Source: an uncultured Leptolyngbyaceae cyanobacterium (lineage in GTDB: Bacteria; Cyanobacteriota; Cyanobacteriia; Leptolyngbyales; Leptolyngbyaceae). Taken from it: a stretch of DNA of 64,000 bases. The notes beneath the pieces were generated by a model. It was not told where the DNA came from, did no database searches, and saw only the letters and a program-made list of their open reading frames with translations. The position numbers and the translations under genes are program-made. Numbering within the stretch: the first letter of the stretch is position 1; each line of letters opens with the position of its first letter. The stretch is from positions 62,001 to 126,000 of the forward strand of contig CALIDI010000013.1 of NCBI GenBank assembly GCA_938023035.1, written 5' to 3'. This document shows, one piece after another, positions 58,998 through 64,000 of the stretch.

Positions 58998-59489
58998 TTA
59001 GTAGTAAATCTTGCCGCCGCCCCACTTGTCGCCGACAACTTTAGGCTGAATCAAGATATGCCCCGCGATCGCCACCAAGTCATCCTTCGTCAGGTTACGC
59101 ATCTCAGGAAAAATATCCTTACTCTTAACACTGGGATGAATTTCAGAAATTTCGGTTGCCCCATCATAGGTAGTGGGGTTCTCCATATAATCGACCAAAG
59201 CTTCAATGTTGTTACGGGGCGGCGTGGCTAAATCCAGAGACTCTGGATCCAAGCCAATATTGGGGTCTGTTTTGGTAATGCCCCCCACATGACATTGAGC
59301 GCAGGCATATTGAAACAATCGTTTTCCTTCTTTCACCTGCTTCAAGCTCAGCACTGTGGTGTCTCCCAAGGCATTAAGGGGCACTGTGCGAGTTGCTTCG
59401 TCGAGTTCAGCCGCCGCAACATCGCCGACGAAGGTCTGAAACGCGAAGAATACAGTGGCTACCAACAGCCAAATGTATCTCTTAAACAT
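58998..59489 (-). CDS. psbV: photosystem II cytochrome c-550
   Basis: Extrinsic lumenal subunit stabilising the oxygen-evolving Mn cluster and its Cl/Ca requirement. Signal peptide of about 26 residues (LLVATVFFAFQTFVGDVAAA), mature start AELDEATRTVPLN, haem site CAQCH, the second axial His in SEIHPSVKSKDIFP, and the family C-terminus KVVGDKWGGGKIYY. 163 residues; ATG at 59489. Upstream 500 bp carry no gene and hold its promoter. Confidence 0.97.
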   Translation of the reverse strand: MFKRYIWLLVATVFFAFQTFVGDVAAAELDEATRTVPLNALGDTTVLSLKQVKEGKRLFQYACAQCHVGGITKTDPNIGLDPESLDLATPPRNNIEALVDYMENPTTYDGATEISEIHPSVKSKDIFPEMRNLTKDDLVAIAGHILIQPKVVGDKWGGGKIYY

Positions 59490-59786
59490 GGTTCTCCTTA
59501 AGTGTGGCTCAGATGGATTTTGAGTTTATCCTGACTCAATCTATGCGGTAGAAACGTGGGATTTCTCATACCTCCAAACCCTCTATCCTGGTTTCCCCCT
59601 TAAAGGTCTAAGAAACTCAGAAGGCTTAACTGACTTCTCTCAGGGAAAGGGAATCTGGCAATGGTACTGAGAAAATCTCAAGCAGCTACCATCAATGATT
59701 TAAATATCTGCATTGAGTCCTTCTTATTATCTTTATCATGCCACTGAGTGGCTGCTTTCCCAAGCATCTTTCGTCTTAACGGATCT

Positions 59787-59820
59787 AAAAAAAGGGGAGG
59801 CACCGATTTGGCACCTCCCC
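59787..59820 (-). terminator. terminator-like hairpin oriented to the minus strand
   Basis: Minus strand: ggggaggt-type stem (gggg agg pairs with cct cccc, then two mismatches and gg/cc, loop aaatc) followed by TTTTTTT. No minus-strand gene is seen upstream of it. Next to it, 59829-59843, stands the same 15-base sequence (tcagggtgcatctac) as beside the hairpin at 33596-33622. Confidence 0.65.
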
Positions 59821-61424
59821 CCATATCATCAGGGTGCATCTACATAACATATTATGCCATCTTGGATGTGAGGGGTGTAACCCCCCACTCACATTTCTTA
59901 TTAATTTTTGTTAGCATCCTTTTTATTTGAGTGGTTCTAGCGCGTTTTTAGCAGGTAGCCTCTAAATATAATGGCGTACAGCGCTTGTCTGCTCTGGCAT
60001 AAGAGTGTTTGTCAGCAATCAGCTTAGAACAGTGCTGTCGCAGCGTCTTTGGCCCAGAACCAGCCAGATTCGACCGCTATTTGCAGTGGCTGCGATCGCC
60101 CGCTTTCAACCGGTTTTGTGAGCAAACCGTCTAATTTTTAGCGTGAGCCTTAGAAGACGCTTGCAAAGTATCCAGCAGCGAAAACCGAGATCATACGAGT
60201 TCCTGCCGATACGGACTTTACCCAACCGGAGCCTTCAGTAACCAGCGGCAGCAGATTTTGTCTGTATAACCACGACTTCAGTTGCTAAGGCTACCAGCAA
60301 ATCGGCCTTCAAAGCATCTTCTTACGGGAGATTATTCTAGCCTGGAGTCAAAACCGCAGCCTGCCAATCCAGGTCAGTGGTTTGGAAAGATTGGGGCTGA
60401 GACCTTCATCGGTGCCTGCTTCCATTGCAGCGCCACCCCTTGGTTCGTGATTTTACGGTAACAGTGTCATAGGGAGCATATCTAGATCAACTCGTACCTC
60501 TTTTGTATAAAACCTTAGAAAGAGTTGCCGACAGATTCCTAAAGAGAAAATTATCAATTCCTTCAAAGAAAAGTAATAAATTCGCTGAAAATCAAGAATT
60601 TTTACTGAAGATATCAGCGCTCCCACGATTTTTCGCTGCAATCACCGCAATAAAAATTAAGCTATAGAAAGACCGTTTGCTCGATTAGGGGCATTAGTTG
60701 AAATCGGGTTTAGCCCTAGCCAAGCTCAGGCAAGAAAGTTTCTTTTTAGAGAAGCGCTCGGTTTTGGGCGGGTGTTGGCTAAACGATTCGACCTCTGAGA
60801 TGGCCTAGATCCTTTGCCAAGATCTTGACCTAATCAAGGCCAAAGATGTGTGGGGTTGCCAACTTCTTCGAGGTGTAAGCTGATTGCCCTTTTGTCAGAC
60901 AATCGCTGAATGATGGAATGGTTAAGTCCGCTATTGATTCTGGAGTGGCTAACTCCTGTTGCTGGTTCAAAGGAAGTCATAACGTGCTGTAAACTACGCT
61001 GTGACTTGTATGGAAACCTGCTTTGCCCCTGGCGCAAGCCCTTTGTGGAGAGTAAAGGTTGCCGATTCCATGTTTTGTTACTTGGAGAAATTGGGTAAAA
61101 GGGTGTCCCTAGAGTCAATGTTCTCAAGGGGGCAATCCTTAAAAGCAGACCTGCTCGGTCTCGCCTTTGTTTCTCAAGATTTAAAGTGGCTTCCAAATCA
61201 GCGCAGCAGGGACTGAAAAAAGTAAGGCTTGTCCTGTGAAATGCTCAAAGATCTTCCCTTGCCCCTTGGGGAAGTCTAGAGGTTAATGAGGTTCCAATCT
61301 ATCGAACGCTCTTTGGGGTAAACCCCGACTATTTGCCAGAATGCTACGCTCTTTAGTGCTCCGAGTCTCTCTGGCGAGATACTTGGTGTGCAAATGGGAA
61401 GCAACTGGCTCGCTTGCCTCTTTT

Positions 61425-61458
61425 GAGGCAAAAGCCTGGTAGAGGCAAAAGCCTGGTA
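61425..61458. repeat. perfect 17-bp tandem duplication
   Basis: gaggcaaaagcctggta occurs twice head to tail in the gene-free region. Confidence 0.95.
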
Positions 61459-61749
61459 AGAGAACTCTAGGAATGTCAGGAGACTGTGAGGTGTTGGGAT
61501 GCATCGCAAGGTTTTCAACCATACTCTCAAGTTTCGCTATGCCAGGGTTGGACGTTGAACAGGATGACCACGAGGTAAGCAGCGTGCTGATTTTTACGGA
61601 GCGATAGCCTCAAGGAGGGGGTGATAACCGGTCATTACTTTGTCACTTTTTTGTGGCTTCCTATAGGTTAAAGAGCTGTGCCGGCAGCAATCGGCTAGCA
61701 AACCATCACGATTTCTAAATGTTATTGCTCAGTGTAGGTCTGGAAAGAA

Positions 61750-64000
61750 ATGCAACATGAACTAACCGGTGTTTATACCCCTTGGTTGATGGTGGCATCT
61801 TATGTGATCGCGGTGCTTGCATCGTATACAGCCCTCAACTTGGCGAGCCAGGTACTTGCCAATGCCATGGGACGGGAGCGCCCCCTCTGGCTGCTAGGCG
61901 GAGCCGGAGCCATGGGAACTGGCATTTGGTCGATGCACTTTGTAGCCATGCTGGCTTTTCATTTGCCGGTTGTGGTTGTATACGATCCATGGTTGACGGT
62001 TTCTTCCTGGTTTTTAGCCGCCTTTGCCTCTGGTGTTGCCCTCTGGTTGGTCAGCCAACCCGCAGTGCCACTATCAGTGCTGCTAGTGGGAGGCAGCGTG
62101 ATGGGGCTGGCCATTGCGGGTATGCATTACGTTGGCATGGCTGCCATGCAGCCATCGGTTCAGTTGCATTACACCTTTAGTTGGGTGTTTCTTTCTGTTG
62201 TAATCGCGATTGCAGCCTCTCTGGTTGCCCTATGGTTGCAACAACAATTTCAAACAGATTCACTTCGCAATACCCTCTGGCGCAAGTTAGGTAGCGCGAT
62301 GGTAATGGGTCTGGCGATTAACGGAATGCACTATACGGGTATGGCGGCGACCCATTTTTCATCGCCATCGCTGGAGTTATCCACCGTGATGGGTATGGAT
62401 GCGCATCTGCTGGCGGTTGGCGTGAGCTTTGGGACGTTGTTTATTTTGGGGTTGACGCTAACCAGCTCGATCTACGATCAACAGTTGGTGGCTCAAAAAG
62501 TTCGCCAGGCTGTATTGAAGGAAAATGAAGCCCGCTTCCGCACGTTAATTCGCGAAATGCAGGTGGGGGTGGTGCTGCTTAATGCCCAGTTAGAAATTTT
62601 GATGGTGAATCAGGCCGCTATGGCGATGTTAGGCAGTGAGGCGTTGGGGCGGTCGCTGTTTGCAGAAAAGGGTGGGATTGCCGTTCAGGAAAATGGGGTT
62701 CCCTATTCGCTGGATGACCTGCCCCACTATCGGGCGATCGCAGAGAAGCAGCCCATTCGCAATTGCCTGGTGGGGTTAGCCTCGCATGTCAGCGCCCCGG
62801 TGTACCGTTGGCTGCTGGTGAATGTTGACCCCCAAATCGCTACCGATGGCACAGTGGAGCAGGTGATTTGTACCCTTAGCGACATCACCCAACAAAAACA
62901 AACGGAGGCCACCCTTTTAGAAAGTCAGGAGCAATTTTCCAAGGCGTTTCACTCCAACCCTGTTGCTTGTTGCATTTCAACTCTGGCAGATGGCAAGGTG
63001 CTGGATGTGAACACCAGTTTTTTACAAACCTTTGGCTATGAACGATCCGAGGTGATTGGCCGAACCGCTGCTGAATTAAACCTCTGGGCAAACTATCGCG
63101 ATCGCCAACGCCTGCTTGCAGCACTCCAGCGTCAAAGTTCCTTTCGAATGGAAGCCCCTTTTCGTACAAAATCTGGGCAAAAGCGGGAGGGGTTATCTTC
63201 CTTTGAAAAGGTGGAAATAAACGGAGTCGCCTGCTTGCTCAGCATGGTCTATGACATTACTGAACGCAAGCAGGCCGAACTAGCGCTGCGCCAGAGTGAA
63301 GAACGTTTTGCACTGGTGATTGAGGGGGTTAATGACGGCATTTGGGATGCCAACCTGGAAACTGGGGCATGCTACTACTCACCCCGCTGGAAGCAAATGG
63401 TGGGCTATGCAGAAGCAGAAATACCCAACCATATCGATAGCCTCTACAAAATCGTGCATCCTGAAGACCAACAACGATTTCAGCAAGCCTTGAGCGATTA
63501 CCTGGCTGGCAACATCCCAGAGTACGAGATTGAATTTCGCTGCCTCCAGCCATCGGGAGAAACACGCTGGATGTTGGCTAGGGGGATTGCCCTCCGAGAT
63601 GAAAAGGGGCACCCCTATCGGCTAGTGGGTTCTCACACCGATATTACCGAGCGGAAACAGGCAGATGCCTTGCAACAGCAACAGATGAAGATGGCCGCCC
63701 TGCGAGCGGATATTGGGACGATTCTGGCCAGTAGCAATGCTCTTAGCGACATGCTACACCAGTGTGCCCAAATCCTCTGCCGTTATCTGGATGCGGCGGT
63801 TGTGCGAATTTGGCTTTATGACAGCGCCGATCAAGTGCTAGTACTGCGAGCAAGTGCGGGAATGTCTACTCATTTAGATGGTGCCCATAGCCAAATTCAG
63901 CTTGGGTGTTTCAAAATTGGTCGGATTGCTGAATCCCGTCAACCCCTTTTGACAAATCAGGTACAGACCGATGAGCAAATTCACGATCGCGATTGGGCCG
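61750..64000 (+). CDS. MHYT-PAS-GAF sensor protein, N-terminal part (cut by window edge)
   Basis: Open from ATG 61750 to the right edge (750 codons) with no stop. The N-terminal 240 residues are a MHYT domain of about seven membrane helices with three MHxxxM motifs: MHFVAM (about 66), MHYVGM (about 126) and MHYTGM (about 192), proposed to bind copper and sense a gas such as oxygen, CO or NO. After it come three PAS/PAC units (about 258-375, 385-505 and 515-640), with DITERKQAELALRQSEERF and DITERKQADALQQQQ at their ends, then a GAF domain (about 655 onward, LCRYLDAAVVRIWLYD). The output (histidine kinase or GGDEF/EAL) lies outside. Gene preceded by the 2.2-kb gene-poor stretch. Confidence 0.9.
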   Translation, partial: MQHELTGVYTPWLMVASYVIAVLASYTALNLASQVLANAMGRERPLWLLGGAGAMGTGIWSMHFVAMLAFHLPVVVVYDPWLTVSSWFLAAFASGVALWLVSQPAVPLSVLLVGGSVMGLAIAGMHYVGMAAMQPSVQLHYTFSWVFLSVVIAIAASLVALWLQQQFQTDSLRNTLWRKLGSAMVMGLAINGMHYTGMAATHFSSPSLELSTVMGMDAHLLAVGVSFGTLFILGLTLTSSIYDQQLVAQKVRQAVLKENEARFRTLIREMQVGVVLLNAQLEILMVNQAAMAMLGSEALGRSLFAEKGGIAVQENGVPYSLDDLPHYRAIAEKQPIRNCLVGLASHVSAPVYRWLLVNVDPQIATDGTVEQVICTLSDITQQKQTEATLLESQEQFSKAFHSNPVACCISTLADGKVLDVNTSFLQTFGYERSEVIGRTAAELNLWANYRDRQRLLAALQRQSSFRMEAPFRTKSGQKREGLSSFEKVEINGVACLLSMVYDITERKQAELALRQSEERFALVIEGVNDGIWDANLETGACYYSPRWKQMVGYAEAEIPNHIDSLYKIVHPEDQQRFQQALSDYLAGNIPEYEIEFRCLQPSGETRWMLARGIALRDEKGHPYRLVGSHTDITERKQADALQQQQMKMAALRADIGTILASSNALSDMLHQCAQILCRYLDAAVVRIWLYDSADQVLVLRASAGMSTHLDGAHSQIQLGCFKIGRIAESRQPLLTNQVQTDEQIHDRDWA

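Larger units (their letters stand above)
59490..61749. other. 2.26-kb region without an intact gene
   Basis: Only short, overlapping open frames on both strands. Some stretches look like decayed coding sequence on the plus strand: EPARFDRYLQWLRSPAFNRF (about 60055-60120), LLYKTLERVADRFLKRK with a hydrophobic end (about 60500-60660, AT-rich), and IGFSPSQAQARKFLFREALG (about 60690-60770). None can be joined into a known family. A terminator-like hairpin lies at 59787-59820 and a 17-bp tandem at 61425-61458. The right end holds the promoter of the MHYT gene. Confidence 0.45.

Noticed and set aside
60474-60668. AT-rich frame (LLYKTLERVADRF...) considered as a gene
   Set aside because: It has an in-frame stop immediately upstream and no start codon, so at most it is a remnant.
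60834-61196. Minus-strand frame of 120 codons in the gene-free region
   Set aside because: The sequence is irregular and Ser/Arg/Leu-rich without motifs, and an opposing frame covers the same DNA.

Overview
The window is chromosomal DNA from a phycobilisome-bearing cyanobacterium. The evidence is the very frequent HIP1 octamer GCGATCGC in genes and spacers, photosystem II psbV with its paralogue psbV2, the phycobilisome genes nblB and cpcS-like lyase, the split ATP synthase clusters (atp1-a-c-b'-b-delta-alpha-gamma apart from beta-epsilon), a cytochrome b6f cofactor-assembly (CCB) gene, and acyl-ACP synthetase. Base composition is moderately GC-rich. I cannot name the genus. There is no prophage, no intact insertion sequence and no CRISPR array; this is mostly core genome with repeat-rich spacers.

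Layout. 1-1.9 kb: end of an exosortase gene and a wrecked carotenoid-desaturase-like gene. 1.9-8.1 kb, minus strand: pyruvate dehydrogenase E2, YlqD, acyl-ACP synthetase, and a PAPS pair (CysC plus a sulfotransferase with a coiled-coil tail). 8.9-15.9 kb: Ser/Thr kinase fused to a CHASE2 sensor, two overlapping DUF697 GTPases, initiator tRNA-Met, a low-complexity-tail membrane protein and a small hypothetical. 16.2-22.5 kb, minus: the large atp operon. 23-29.6 kb: transketolase, larB, DUF456 and CCB genes, D-Ala-D-Ala carboxypeptidase. 30.2-32.2 kb, minus: atpB-atpE. 32.6-39.8 kb, plus: homoserine kinase, NlpC/P60 peptidase, glycosyltransferase 2, CBS protein, NblB, aquaporin, ChaN-like protein. 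40-46.3 kb: PgsA, NurA nuclease, UbiA-type phosphoribosyltransferase, YqeG phosphatase, SMR transporter, CpcS-type lyase. 46.6-59.5 kb: unknown membrane protein, SMC, PRC-barrel plus SET-domain pair, two LapA-like proteins, ScpA with an abutting 42-residue membrane ORF, AI-2E transporter, DUF3153 lipoprotein, psbV2, psbV. 59.5-61.7 kb has no intact gene. From 61.75 kb to the right edge runs a MHYT-PAS-GAF signalling protein that is cut by the window.

Functional links: the ATP synthase is complete across two loci. SMC and ScpA (condensin) lie about 3 kb apart on opposite strands. CysC can supply PAPS to the sulfotransferase next to it. psbV and psbV2 are tandem paralogues whose sixth haem ligand differs. 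The most unusual signals are not genes. They are (1) many perfect two-copy tandem microduplications of 10-21 bp, two of them in frame inside genes and others helping to destroy the desaturase pseudogene; (2) several dispersed non-coding repeat families in the spacers; and (3) two terminator-like hairpins, far from any suitable gene, that share an identical 15-base flank.
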